A DNA stretch of 64,000 bases from Arabidopsis thaliana (lineage: Eukaryota; Streptophyta; Magnoliopsida; Brassicales; Brassicaceae), in contig NC_003070.9 in the NCBI RefSeq assembly GCF_000001735.4, positions 3,038,001 to 3,102,000 of the forward strand. The letters run 5' to 3'. Under the pieces are notes generated by a model. The model did no database searches. It was not told where the DNA came from and was given only the letters and a program-made list of their open reading frames with translations. The position numbers and the translations under genes were made by a program. This document shows positions 11,066 through 23,247 of the stretch, piece by piece (within the stretch, counting starts at the first letter, position 1; each line of letters starts with the position of its first letter).

Positions 11066-14000
11066 ATGGGGCAGAGAGGTGAATCAATTGAGTTCCGAAG
11101 TTTAAATCGTTATTGGGTTTGCTTTTAAATTTCGATTTCTGTGTGTAAAGGTTTGTGCGTTTGTGGCAGTTGATCTATGGTCTGAGGTCATTAAATCTGA
11201 GGAAGAAGACGGAGATATACCTAAGATTGAAGCCGTTTTTCAGAGAAGAAAGAAGCCTGATAAATCCTCAGAAGCTGTCAATTTGTAATTTTTCTGCTTC
11301 TTATACCCCAAAATTTGAAATGTGTGTGTGGTTATTTGGCTTTGTATCTGATAAGTTTCTTTGGCTGTGTATCTGAGAAATAGTGGCTGGTTGGTGAAAG
11401 GGGCTCGTACTAGTTCGGTCAATGGACCCAAGAGAGATAGCTGGGCTCGTTCCCTTTCCACCAGGTGTACATTCTGAGCTTAACCCTAATTTGTTCTCCT
11501 TGGTTTTTGGCTTGTTGCTGCAAGAGATTCATGTTCCATTTCTCGTCTATCCAATTCTTTTCTTAAGTTATGAAATTACTGCACATCACTTGTTTGTTGA
11601 AATGTCAAGGAAAGGCCACCACTTATTTGAGTAGATTGATGCAATAACTGTAGTTTGCTTCTGGTGCTTATTGACAGAGGGAGAGAGAGTATTGCAGTGC
11701 GCGCTTATGTCAACAATCAGCCTCAGAAGAAGGCAGCCGGGAGAAAAAAGCCCCCTATTCCAAAGGTAGGCTTAGTTGCATCTATCTTGCTCTGTGACTT
11801 ATGTGGTTTTGATACCAAGTTCTCTGAACAAACAATGTCCTGCCTTTGGGTTTTCAATGTCCCCTAGAAGATTGTCAACATATATGTTCTTCTTTCTTGA
11901 GACTCTAATTTTCTCTTGTGAGATGATATAAAAGTAGTATCTTTTCAAACTCTCAGGGAAAAGTTGTTAAAGCTCCAGACTTCCAGAAAGAGAAGGAGTA
12001 CTTTCGTGATATTGATGCTTTTGAGCTTCTAGAAGAGAGTCCTTCTCCCAATAAATCTAGTACATGGACCATGGGTGAACAAGTTGTTCCTGAGATGCCA
12101 CATCTGTCCACAAGATTAGAAAAATGGCTAATTTCGAAGAAGTTAAATCATACTTGTGGTCCTTCGAGCACACTCTCTAAGATACTTGAAAACTCAGCCA
12201 TACACCAGGAGTCAGTATGTGATAATGATGCCTTTGATTCATTGTCTCTAAAAACCCCAGACAAGTCTTCTGCTGGCAACACTTCAGTTTTCCGGCTCAT
12301 CCCGAGCTGCGATGAGAACTTGGCTGCCGAAGATGTGCCTGTTAGAAAAATCAAGATGGAATCAATCGACCTTGAAGATGAGCTGAAGCGACTGTCTTTG
12401 ACATCTGATCTAATCCCCACTCATCAAGATTTTGATCAGCCAATTCTTGATCTATTGTCCGCCTGTGGACAGATGCGACCATCAAACTTCATTGAAGCAT
12501 TCTCTAAATTCTGGTATGGACTTACAGATGATCTTTTATGTCCTAGCCTTGGGTGTTTGTCTAGTGCTTTGGATGTTATCTTAGGAATGTTGTGCATTTT
12601 GTTGACACTTGTAACGATGAAATGCGATGTAGTGTTCTTATCTCATTAAGTTTAACTTGATCCAATTGTAACGATTACTCAAATATTGCAGTGAACCTGA
12701 AAGCATTGTCAAGATTGGTGAAGGTACATATGGGGAGGCTTTTCGGGCTGGTTCTAGTGTCTGTAAAATAGTTCCAATTGATGGAGACTTCAGGGTTAAT
12801 GGGGAAGTACAGAAGGTATATTTTTCTTAACTCACTTCTATTGTTCTCCATGATGGTTTGAGACTACAACTTCTAGTTGGTGAAATGATCATGTTAGCAT
12901 GGAAGCAAATATTGGAGAGAGCCAGCAAGCTCAAGTTAGGTTAAATTCTAATTAGAGAAAAACACAGTGTTTATAGTTTAGATAAGCTTATCATCTCTAA
13001 AAACTTGCATTGCTTAGGGAAAGGCATGCATTTTCTCACACCAGATGCTATCTGAATGAATTATGGTCAATGTTATGGAATACTTACAGCTTATCAAAGA
13101 AAATATGATAAATGACAACTTAGTGTATGTTCATTTTTGCAGAGAGCTGACGAACTACTTGAGGAAGTGATACTCTCATGGACTCTTAATCAACTAAGAG
13201 AATGTGAGACTACAGCTCAGAATTTGTGCCCGACGTACATAAAAACTCAAGAGTACGTCTTCTCAGGAACGAGAATATGCTGGAAATGGCTATTGGTTCT
13301 GTGTTATAAATCTTCTTCCAAACTTATGTGCATCATCGTTCACAAACCTTTTCTCATAATGTTGTTGCAGTATAAAATTATGTCAAGGTCCCTATGACCC
13401 TATACTGATAAAAGCATGGGAAGAATGGGATGCAAAACATGGGTCTGAGAATGATCACCCAGATTTTCCGGAGAAACAAGTCAGATTCTTTTCACTCCAT
13501 TAGATTTTAAGGTCTGTTTATATAGGATGCTAAATGATTTGTAGAAGCAATATTCATTTTCTGTGTGGTGTTTGCTTCCAGTGTTATGTCATGTTTGTTC
13601 TGGAACATGGTGGCAAAGACCTTGAAAGCTTTGTTCTTTTGAACTTTGATGAAGCAAGGAGCTTACTGGTTCAGGTAAGTTGTAGAGTATAGATTCTATT
13701 TGCTGTTACAGAAATTATGTAAAAATGATATTTTTTCTTCCGGTTAATGGCATGTGTTTCACATCTAAGGCCACCGCTGGCCTGGCTGTTGCTGAAGCTG
13801 CTTTTGAGTTCGAGCACAGGGACCTGCACTGGTAATTTTAGTGTTTGATTTGGTAAGTTTACTACTTATTAGTTTTCTCTCGCTTGAACTTCTTATTTTC
13901 ATTTCTCTTTTCAGGGGAAACATTCTTCTCAGTCGTAATAACTCGGATACTCTGCCTTTTATTCTTGAGGGAAAACAAGTTTGCATCAAAACTTTCGGAG

Positions 14001-14858
14001 TACAGATATCCATAATCGACTTTACTCTTTCAAGAATCAATACAGGTGGGTTTCTGATTCTCAATACTGCGACATAATGTAAACCATAAGGTCCAATCTA
14101 ACACTTAAACAGTTAAACTACCAATAATCATGGTGCTAATGTGCTCAGGTGAAAAGATACTCTTTCTGGACCTTACTTCTGATCCATACCTTTTCAAAGG
14201 ACCAAAAGGAGATAAACAAGTAAGGAAAATTAATTAAGTTCCTTATTATCCCAAGAGTTAAGAGAAATGTACATTTATTTTAAGTTTTAATAACGTTATT
14301 ATGCAGTCGGAAACTTACCGAAAAATGAAGGCGGTTACTGAAGATTACTGGGAAGGAAGGTAAGCGTAACTTTTCCAAGCCTTCCTTTTAGTTTTCATGC
14401 CGCTAATTTGGAAATTTCTGCAGACTAGACTAGAATATTAAGCCACAACATTATCTTTCTTTCTAGAAAGCATGAGACTGTGATATGAGCATTAGTACGC
14501 AACCAAACTGAAGTGTGCCTAAATGATTTGATGATTAATTTAATTGCCATGTTTTGTTTTGTTCTTTCTAACAACAGCTTTGCTCGAACAAATGTTCTCT
14601 GGCTAATTTATCTCGTGGATATCTTACTTACCAAGAAGTCATTTGTAAGTTTGCAAGACACAGATAATTATTAGTTGCATCAACTAAGAACAGCTTATTG
14701 ATACTCCTTTCGTTCGTGTGTATATGTTTTAGGAACGGTCTTCAAAACACGAAAGAGAACTACGATCACTAAAGAAGCGAATGGAGAAGTATGAATCAGC
14801 TAAAGAGGCTGTGTCAGATCCTTTCTTCTCAGATATGTTGATGGACCAAATATCATGA
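11066..14858 (+). CDS. HASPIN: Haspin histone H3 Thr3 kinase (multi-exon)
   Basis: A tiny first exon (ATGGGGCAGAGAG, 11066-11078) splices to VDLWSEVIKSEEEDG near 11171. A long disordered N-terminal region follows (through 12510), then the divergent kinase domain: glycine loop IGEGTYGEAFRAG, lysine in VCKIVPI, HRDLHWGNILL catalytic loop (13819 and 13914 across an intron), and IDFTLSR where most kinases have DFG. The HRDLHWGN and D-[YF]-T motifs are diagnostic of haspin, which phosphorylates histone H3 at Thr3 in mitosis. The gene ends SDPFFSDMLMDQIS. The family length of about 600 residues is complete. Introns in the kinase part are numerous and short. I recall the locus as At1g09450. Confidence 0.93.
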
Positions 14859-15900
14859 AGAATATAATAAACCCCGTAAGTGATTAACCAGAAGCTCTCT
14901 CTCTTGTATATTTGTTTGCCTAGCCACTTAAATCAACAGTACTAGCTCTTGCTTCGTAATATTATCTAAGGCTCCGTTATCTATATACCAATCTTGATTT
15001 TCATCTCTTCAAATGAATCCAAGAACTGATATGTTAGTCTTTTCTTGTATGTGACAATAGTTTAATGGTAGCTTTTATCTATAGAAATACTTTTGAAACC
15101 ATGAATTCTTTTAAGAAGAAAGTATCAAGATCTACCAATTCCACATGGGTTGTCCCTACTTGCATGAATAGATCTTCTTATCTCAAGAACAAAAGTTGTC
15201 ACATTTTTATTCTTGTAATGAGGGAAGAACAATATTCAAACGCGTAGATGATAAAAATGAGAGATTTGCTTTAAAATTAGGCCAATAAACTAATCCATTT
15301 AAACAGCTAACAAAAGCTTTATGTTGTCTGCTTTTTTGTTTTTTCAAAATCTTTCCGCTTTGTTGATTTCTTTAAATCTTTGTGGGTTTTGCTGAGCTAA
15401 GCAAAAGATCATCCATTGTATTAATTAATCTCATGATCTTAATCTGCAGCACCAGTGTCTCTTCTTTCCTTTTCTCCTTTTTGGATAAGAGAAATAAAAA
15501 TACCAATTTGCAGCTTCTTTCTTGAAAACTTTGGAGAGCTTTATGCATATGCTTATGTCTGAAACGGATCTGACAAAAATGGGTTTTTCTCTTTCTTGTT
15601 TTTTTTCTGGCTAGCATAAGGTAAAAGCTTATATCTTTGCACACAAAAATATAAAGAACAGATGAGATTAGTCAGAGGCCAAATCCAAAAGACTTCATAG
15701 CAAAGTAAACATCTTTTGCCTACTTTCTTCTTTTTTTCTCACTTAGTCACTTGCATGTAGAGTACAGTCAGCATCTTCTCTCTTTTTCTCCCCCAATTCT
15801 CTCAAGAGAATCTCTAAGCTTTTGTTCTTCTTACAAATCATGTACTTATAATAAACCCAAGAAAGAAGAAGAAGAAAAACAAAACCAATCCCAAGCTGTG
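14859..15900. other. Intergenic: haspin 3' flank and promoter of the X8-domain gene
   Basis: AT-rich with several short chance frames. The last 150 bases (15751-15900) contain an ATG in frame with the downstream gene, but this adds a non-signal-like extension and is more likely 5' UTR. CT-rich tracts near 15775-15810 are typical of a plant leader. Confidence 0.45.
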
Positions 15901-17090
15901 ATGGCGAAACAGAGTTACTTCTTCGTCTTCACCTTCTTGTTTCTTTCTCTTCTCTCATACTGTTCTTCAACAACTACACATCATGATGTGTTAAACCCAC
16001 CAACGGTCTTTCCTACAAACCCCACAACTACACCGACGGCTACATTTCCTCCGGTGACCATAACGCCAACAAATCCAGCCACAACAGTTCCTATTGTTCC
16101 TCCAGTCACAACTATTCCACCTCCTACACTCACACCACCTCCAGTCATAACAATTCCTCCTCCTACACTCACACCACCTGTGACAAACCCAGTAACCAAC
16201 CCAGTGACTCAGTATCCTCCAACACAACCCTCAGGGACGGTCCCAGTACCTGTTCCTGTGGTTGCACCGCCTGTTGTCTCAAACTCTCCATCGGTTTCAG
16301 GCCAAAGCTGGTGTGTGGCCAAGCCTGGAGCCTCTCAAGTCTCACTCCAACAGGCTCTTGACTATGCCTGCGGGATCGCGGATTGCTCTCAACTACAGCA
16401 AGGCGGCAATTGTTATTCTCCTATCAGTCTTCAGAGTCATGCCTCATTTGCCTTCAACAGCTATTACCAGAAGAATCCTTCTCCACAAAGCTGTGATTTT
16501 GGCGGTGCAGCCTCATTAGTTAACACCAACCCAAGTGAGTGAGAAAAAACAGAAGATACTCTGTTTCTCTTTTTCTTTCTTGTTTTCAGTTAGATGGCTT
16601 TGATTGACTTTGGTTTGGATTGTTGTTCCAAAACAGGCACTGGTTCTTGTATATACCAGACAGGTTCATCGACATCAACACCAATGACAGCAGGAACAAC
16701 AACACCAACTCCATCAACACAAACAGTGAACCAGCCTCCTGTCACATCAACACCTATAATACCAACAGGAGGCGGGATAATCGGGTAATAAGAGCATTCT
16801 TTTCAACTCTTTTGTGTAGTCTTAAAGCCTCATTAGAGTTTCTTAACTAAAAATGTACCTCTCTGTATTTATATTCAAGGGTTGGAACTCCGCCAGCGAT
16901 TTTTAACCCCGCAAATCCTACATCAAATACGCTAAACAATCCATCCTCAGGAGGTTTAGCGGGTGGTTACGGTTTTGATGGTTCGCCAAATGAGAACAAT
17001 CCAACATCATCAGACTCTACACACTTGAAGATTCACTTTGGTCATGCTATGGTGGCAACATTGATTCTTCACGCAGTGCTATTTCATTAG
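15901..17090 (+). CDS. GPI-anchored X8-domain (carbohydrate-binding, PDCB-like) protein with proline/threonine-rich region
   Basis: Three exons (15901-16534, 16637-16784, 16880-17090) give 330 residues. Order: signal peptide (MAKQSYFFVFTFLFLSLLS), a Pro/Thr-rich repeat region with IPPPTLTPP units (about residues 30-125), then the X8 domain beginning SWCVAKPGAS with six conserved cysteines (WCVAK, DYACG, ADCS, NCYSP, SCDFGG, GSCIY). A Thr/Gly/Asn-rich tail and a C-terminal hydrophobic segment (MVATLILHAVLFH) fit GPI attachment. X8 proteins of this class bind callose (beta-1,3-glucan) in the wall; PDCBs sit at plasmodesmata. The in-frame ATG at 15751 was rejected because 15901 gives the clean signal peptide. 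Function is inferred from the family. I recall the locus as At1g09460. Confidence 0.88.
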
Positions 17091-17390
17091 AAGTAGAAGA
17101 ATATGTAGGAGTCAAAATAGCTTTATGACACACAAGTTAAAGCTCTTTTAGAGTATCTTCCTAGGAAGAAGCTAGGAATGTAAGACATTATAAATTTCTT
17201 TGGTTCGACGGTATTGCTAAGGCTTCGGATTTGTACAGAAAACCTCTGGTTGATTTGTTTTAAATATATCTCTTTAGGACCAAAAGCGGAAACTCAGACA
17301 TTGTAACAAAGAGGTGTATCTTAATCCTTCATACACTGGAGGGTACTGTCTAACTATTTTAATATGATCTAAAATGATTTCATCGCTAAT
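17091..17390. other. Convergent 3' region; duplicated block begins at about 17291
   Basis: 3' UTRs of the X8 gene and NEAP3 meet here. From about 17291 (AACTCAGACATTG) the sequence is repeated at about 23145. That marks the left end of the segmental duplication described elsewhere. Confidence 0.6.
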
Positions 17391-18931
17391 TCAACGCCTA
17401 GAAAACGCAACTAATATCAGCATTGACATGGAGACAACAATCTTGAAACCTGATTTGTCCCACAAGTTTTGGTTGCTAGAATGATCAGCTTCATGCTGTT
17501 TTTTTGCAGCCAATTGCTCCTTGAGTTCTTGTATTGCCACATCGTTTCGCTCTCCCATCTACCATCCCGCAGAAAAGCAGCTCGATTGGTATTGGATTCA
17601 AGATTATTATCCCAAGTAAAAGAAAGTGAGTGTACCTTTTGAAGTTTTCGAGTTTGGATGCGTGTTTCTCGTAGGCAAAATTCTAACTTCAGCACCTTCT
17701 TCTTCAGCTCCTGATCAATTCTCCTTTGATTCTCCACCTGATCCAGAAGAACAAAGGCTTTACTACATAAAACCAAAAATAAATCACAGAACTAAGAGAT
17801 GCTAAAGCATGACGTGTTGTTACCTGATCTTCTAATTCCTTGGTCTTAAACCTCCAGTGAGCCGATATAATCTTCAGTTCATCTCTCAGTCTTGCAATTT
17901 CATCATCTTTAGCCGTCAAAAGTTTGTTGATTCTTTCAGAATTCTTTGGAGTATCTTCATTTAGCATGTTCCGCACCTCAGAGTTCTCCTTGGTCTTGAC
18001 CACTGATACAGCCCGCATAATGTCACCTTCAACTTTCAAAAGCTCATCTCTTAGCTGCTTCTGTGAAGATTCTCTAACTCGCAGCTCCTTTCTTAGATTC
18101 TCTAGCTGCTCACCAAGTCTAGTTACTTGGTCCTCATGCTCTTTCAAAGAACCGGTCCTCTCATGCAATTGTTTCGAAAGCACTCTACAATGAGAATGTG
18201 CTGATTCAGCTGACAAAGCACTTGCCTCTGCAGTTGCATGTGTTGCTGCTAGCTGTGATTTGATATCAGCCAATTCCTTCACAAACTGCACAATAGGAGA
18301 ACAGAAAAGTTGATAAGTTACGTCGGTAAAGGACGTGAGATCTCCTGAGTTTTGGCAGATTTAAGACCAAAGTCAGGTTCAAAAGACAATGGAGGACCAG
18401 CAAAGTTTGAAGAGGCAGACATAAGAATTAAGAAGGCTGATGAGAAACAATCAATGAAGTTGATGCTCTAACAGATCTATGTGTTCAAGCAGAATCAAGC
18501 AAAACTAGAGAAACTGGACAATCAAGAAATGTGAAAGAAAACAATCCTAACCTTCTCAGTAGCAACATCCGAAGCACGAATCTGCTCAACTTTCTCGTTT
18601 AGTTCCTTGGCAAGTTCATGCATTTCATCTTCCATTCTCTTAACTCTTGTTTCTGCCTCCTGCTCATATTGAAAACAGCTCAACAAAAGTCTCAACATCC
18701 AAACCAAAAGACTAAATCACAAAAAAAAGTAATAGCTGATAAATTCAGAACTTTGCTAACCTGCCTGGACATAGCTTCTTTTGAACACGACCGCTCCTGT
18801 TCCGCAAGACGAGTCCTCGCTTCTTTCAACTCAGTGGCCAAAGACACCACATTTCTCCTGAAACTCTGCTTCTTCTCACTCAAATCCTTCAACAAAGGAT
18901 CATCCTCTCTTAGACTAACAGAAGTTGGCAT
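17391..18931 (-). CDS. NEAP3: Nuclear envelope-associated coiled-coil protein (NEAP)
   Basis: Reverse exons start [17 protein letters not shown] at 18931 and end LVAFSRR at 17391. The protein is almost entirely coiled coil: long runs of Glu, Lys, Arg and Leu heptads ([41 protein letters not shown]). A single C-terminal hydrophobic segment follows ([14 protein letters not shown]), with SRR at the very end. This matches the plant NEAP family at the inner nuclear membrane, which interacts with SUN proteins. The last exon (17391-17558, 55 codons plus stop) begins [10 protein letters not shown]. An upstream in-frame Met lies in a less likely leader, so MPTSV was chosen. A partial copy sits at 23248-23729. 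I recall the locus as At1g09470. Confidence 0.88.
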
Positions 18932-19751
18932 TTTCTGAAACTGGAATATCACCGCTCTGTTCTTTAATCTAGACAGATAACTTCTCCAGAAAACCCCAAA
19001 ATTCAAAAACGTAAAAGGAAGCAGCTATTCATGTTCTTCACGTGACCCTGTACATAAACGAATGAAACACATAAATGTCCAATCTCAGTATAGTTAAAGA
19101 ATGTGAAATCATTCAAATATGTCCACAAGAATTAAATCCTCTAAATCTTGTTTGTAACAATCAATTTCTTATAAATAACAGCCATTATCGAGGTAGGGAA
19201 TACGCAAAAGAGACAAAGAAACTTGTGTCGTCCCTTTCACATCAATAAATAAACTCTGATAAAGACGAATACTTTACAAGTATACAGCCAAAAAAACGTG
19301 ACCTTTTTAAAAATTCAAAATCTCTTACAGGATTTTTTTAATTTTCAAACCCTAAAAATCCAAACTTTCTCGCGACCCACCAGTCTCCATCGAACGGTTG
19401 GAAATATTAGGTTTCTGGGTTTGGTAGGAAGAAGAATCAATTTGCAGATTTGTTCGAGTTCGTGATTTCTCCAGAGGAGGAAAGTGACAGTGAAAATGAA
19501 ACCTGGAGGATGGGGTCCCTATCCGTTAGGTTCGGATGAGAGATCATTTAAGGAAAGTGACTAAAATATTTAGCTTCGGAGTTACCGAGCCTAGGGCTTC
19601 GAATTTTGTGTCATTTAAAGTAACGAATCCGTAGCTAACCTACGCATCTGGCGCAGTTAGCTAACTTGCTAGGTTTGACTGTAGCGCGGCAAAATCTATT
19701 CGTTCAAAGTTCAAACTATAGAAAGCCACGTGTGCATAGTGTAAACGTAGT
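18932..19751. other. NEAP3 upstream region; its distal part is a duplicated block
   Basis: Holds the NEAP3 5' leader and promoter. A 22-codon plus-strand open frame (about 19496-19564, MKPGGWGPYPLG...) has no recognisable motif. From 19568 to about 19751 the sequence recurs at 23793-23960, including the shared run GGTTTGACTGTAGCGCGGCA and a CACGTG G-box. Confidence 0.6.
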
Positions 19752-20106
19752 CGGACCACTTTTGCAGCCATATCAAACCGTTGGAGATCCGATCGAATAC
19801 AACTACGAAAGATATTAAAAAGCTTTTGCATGAGTAATGTCCCGATTTGTGTCGTGTTGATAAGTAAGTTATCTTTTTCCCTTCATCCTTTCCTCATACT
19901 CATATTGAATCTATAAACAGAACAACTTTTTTTAATTATTGATGGACTTTTATTTTAGGAATGAAGAGAGTTAGATGATGCATGAAATGGCATACAAAGT
20001 GTGTGTGGAGAAAGTGAAGAGTTTGGGAATTGAGTTCACTACTCCTATAGAAGAAACCCTCAGAGACACTATTGTTAGCCTTATGGAGGATTGTCTTCTT
20101 ATATGA
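19752..20106 (+). pseudogene. Relic of a fifth CAD-like (SDR) reductase gene, 3' exons only
   Basis: Base and residue matches to the neighbouring CAD-like genes appear in order. First is GGACCACTTTTGCAGCC (GPLLQP, near 19755), then a degraded KDIKKLLHE-stop-CPDLC block (about 19806-19870) matching [15 protein letters not shown] of gene 3. A donor-like GTAAG follows, and then a full last-exon copy (19959-20106) reading ...[18 protein letters not shown]...[15 protein letters not shown]. It has two in-frame stops (TAA replacing the FF region; TAG after NEES). The first three exons are absent, so it cannot make a reductase. It abuts the duplicated block upstream of NEAP3. Confidence 0.82.
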
Positions 20107-20535
20107 TCCTCATCATATATAGGCATATAGCTTCATTTTCTGGTTGTTTCTATTTTTTAACTATAATTTTGTATGGAGGATGTCTAGGCTTTACAATATG
20201 TATAATTAAAAATATTTATAAATTTTAAATAATATCTATAAACTCAGAAAAGGAGAAATATTCTGAACAATGAATTACGGCAACGTGATTTGTTGAAAAA
20301 CTTAACATGTGGATGTTTTTTTTTTCTTTTTGCTTATGCATATAACATGTAGGCCTTATTTCTTGTTTACAAATATCTTCTAAAACTGAAGGGCCAGTTT
20401 TAAACAAGGCCCATATTCTAATTGAGCCGCCCTAATTTACCAAACCATTTACTAATTGAACACTCCCATGCGTTTGAAGAGTTGATTCTTCATTTAAGAC
20501 AATTATTTTCAGATAAAGAGAGGTCAAAGGAGATT

Positions 20536-21035
20536 ATGAACGGCGGAGGAAAGTTGGTCTGCGTCACCGGAGCTTCCGGTTACATAGCGTCTTGGATTGT
20601 CAAGCTTTTGCTCCTCCGTGGCTACACCGTCAAGGCCACTGTTCGAGATCTAAGTTTGTTCCCATATTACTCTTTTCTTTTATCTAAATACATCATTCTT
20701 TTGCAAAGTATAGAAAGACTGCCATTATTAGGGATCATTAAGAGTAGACAACTAAACCAAATCGGAATCTAGCTTAAAATTCTGACGGAACCAAACCAAT
20801 TATGTCTTTACTTTAGTCTTTAAACAACACAATACATATCAAATTAAACCATGAAATCCAAATTGATTTTTTTTTCTTAAACAACAAAACTGAAATTTAT
20901 TTGATTAGCAATTTTGTTGTTTAGCTGTTGTGTTTTGAAGTTGGCCAAAAAAAAAAAAAAAAAAGCTGTTGTGTTTTGAACAGATGAAATTTGCTGGAAA
21001 GGGAGATAATATGTATGGATACAGTATGTTTGAGT

Positions 21036-21076
<41 letters not shown>

Positions 21077-22661
21077 CATAAAAAAACAAATGTACTTTTA
21101 GTGTTTTCATATAATACCTTTTTAATAGTATTACCAAATATGGAAAGTTGAGAGACATCATTCCGGTCCGTACCAAGTAGGACTGTAGGAGAGTACAAGT
21201 AATTAAAGACGTAAATCACTCATCGAACCTAGGTAAAGTAAGTAAGTCACCTTGAAGGCTTGAAGTGTGTTTTGACGTATATGTTATATTTTTCTTTAGC
21301 GGACAGGAAGAAAACAGAACATCTTCTTGCACTTGATGGTGCAAAAGAAAGACTCAAATTGTTCAAAGCAGATCTTTTGGAAGAATCTTCTTTCGAACAA
21401 GCTATTGAAGGATGTGACGCTGTCTTCCACACCGCATCTCCAGTTTTCTTCACCGTCAAAGATCCTCAGGTTTTTCAACAACTTCAAATTTGTTGTGGTG
21501 AATCCAATGCATGTTAATTTTAACTACTCACTCTGTTTCGAATTCATCCAAGTTTTAGTTTTTTCACACATGTTAAAGAGATTTCTAAAGTGACAATTAT
21601 AACCTTATGTTTATTAAATGTTTCTTAAGTTTTCTTTAAATAATAAATATCATAGGGGCAAAATTGAGAAGAAAAAAGAACAATAACTACACCTAAAAAT
21701 TTGAAAACACCTTAATTGAAACATTTTTTTAAAAAAATCTTTTGCTTTCGACGCCGTAAAGAAACTTATCAAAATGTGTGTGTTTTTTTTTTTTAATAAT
21801 TATCAGACTGAGCTGATTGATCCAGCCTTAAAGGGTACTATGAACGTCCTTAATACATGCAAAGAAACTCCCTCTGTCAGAAGGGTCATTCTGACATCAT
21901 CCACGGCTGCGGTTCTCTTTCGTCAGCCACCTGTGGAGGCAAGCGATGTGGTGGACGAGACTTTCTTCTCCGATCCAAGTCTATGCAGGGAGACAAAGGT
22001 TCTTAAGTTTTGTTGTGATTTGTGAACATATCAATTTCGAGATTTTGGAATCTTTCTTACACTTTTCTTTTTCTTCTTTAGAATTGGTATCCACTCTCCA
22101 AAATTTTGGCAGAGAATGCAGCGTGGGAATTTGCCAAAGACAACGGAATCGACATGGTCGTGTTGAATCCAGGATTTATATTCGGACCACTCTTGCAACC
22201 AACTCTGAACTTTTCGGTAGAGCTAATTGTGGATTTCATAAATGGTAAGAATCCTTTCAATAGTAGATTCTACAGGTTCGTGGACGTAAGAGATGTTGCC
22301 TTAGCTCATATCAAAGCTCTGGAGACTCCTTCAGCCAATGGCAGATACATCATTGATGGTCCAATTATGAGTGTAAGTGACATTATAGATATTCTGCGGG
22401 AGCTACTTCCAGACTTGTGTATTGCTGATACGTGAGTTCTCTTTCCCGCTACCTTTACTTATGAAGTCCATAAATTTAATGAAAGATTTTGAAAAACTTA
22501 CGTTCGATTTTAATTTTTGTAGGAATGAAGAAAGTGTGATGAATGAAATGTTATGCAAAGTGTGTGTGGAGAAAGTGAAGAATTTGGGAGTTGAGTTCAC
22601 TCCAATGAAATCGAGCCTTAGAGACACTATTGTTAGCCTCAAGGAGAAATGTCTTTTATGA
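20536..22661 (+). CDS. Cinnamyl-alcohol-dehydrogenase-like NADPH reductase (extended SDR), array copy 1
   Basis: Five exons (20536-20653, 21300-21469, 21807-21998, 22082-22431, 22523-22661) sum to 323 codons. The N-terminal NADP fold has [11 protein letters not shown]. The catalytic Ser lies in [10 protein letters not shown] and the YPLSK motif supplies Tyr and Lys. Residues GRYIIDGP and the tail SLKEKCLL are shared with the three downstream copies. The family includes CCR, DFR and CAD-like enzymes that reduce aldehydes or ketones with NADPH; the substrate is unknown. The frame is open upstream to an ATG at 20422, which would add 38 residues, but all paralogues start at the equivalent of MNGGGK, so 20536 is preferred. 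Intron 1 holds a (TA)n tract and a retroposon footprint. I recall the locus as At1g09480. Confidence 0.9.
20923..20980 (+). mobile_element. Minimal poly(A) retroposon footprint with 17-bp target-site duplication
   Basis: A 17-bp direct repeat (AGCTGTTGTGTTTTGAA, at 20923-20939 and 20964-20980) flanks GTTGGCC plus 17 A residues. The paralogous intron of copy 2 has the 17-bp target once, uninterrupted (26511-26527). This is the layout left by a severely 5'-truncated LINE/SINE-type insertion. Confidence 0.7.
21041..21071. repeat. (TA)n microsatellite in intron 1 of CAD-like copy 1
   Basis: About 15 uninterrupted TA units. The corresponding intron of copy 2 has none at this place. Confidence 0.9.
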
Positions 22662-23247
22662 TTCTGTTCTTATATTTATAACTACTGTGTATTTTATATT
22701 TTTGTTAGTATAACTAATTCAAGTGGTTTAAGCTGTTAAGGCTCTTTAAGATCTAAGCATTTTATAAATAATGATAGATAATTATTGTTTAGGCTAAATT
22801 TGTCACTAATTAAGATTTGGATTCATGATTTATCGATAAAAATACATCGTGTAAACTAAGCTTAAATCACTAAACGTTTACTTGTAACGCTAGGTGATGT
22901 CACCAAGTCAATTGGTACAAGGAAAAAACGAGTGGTCATATGACATTATGACCATAAGAATTCAAACTCCCGTAATCCAATGGTTATGGATTCAATGATC
23001 AAGACTTGAACCACGTAATCCACCCTTATCCTTATAGAAGCTCATAAATACCACTAAAGGGACAGACGACGCTTAACCAGTAGTTGTCCAATAATTTACG
23101 CTCATAAATACCCTTATTTTTATACCTTAGATTTCTCTAATAATAACTCAGACATTGTAACAAAGAGGTGTATAATCTTAATCCTTCATACACTGGAGGG
23201 TACTGTCTAACTATTTTAAAATGATCTAAAATGATTTCATCGCTAAT
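22662..23247. other. Downstream flank of CAD-like copy 1; duplicated downstream of copy 2
   Basis: From about 22,720 to 23,098 the sequence closely matches 27,870-28,238, including GGTGATGTCACCAAGTCAAT (near 22895) and the run CCAGTAGTTGTCCAATAATTTA. The duplicated NEAP block then begins at about 23145. No gene seen. Confidence 0.7.

Noticed and set aside
15751-15900. Alternative earlier start of the X8-domain gene
   Set aside because: It would bury the signal peptide behind 50 non-hydrophobic residues; 15901 gives a clean secretory start.
20422-20535. N-terminal extension of CAD-like copy 1 from an upstream in-frame ATG
   Set aside because: The other three intact copies start at the equivalent of MNGGGK/MADGGK. 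The extension has no targeting or domain features and coincides with promoter-like sequence shared with copy 2, though the frame is open.
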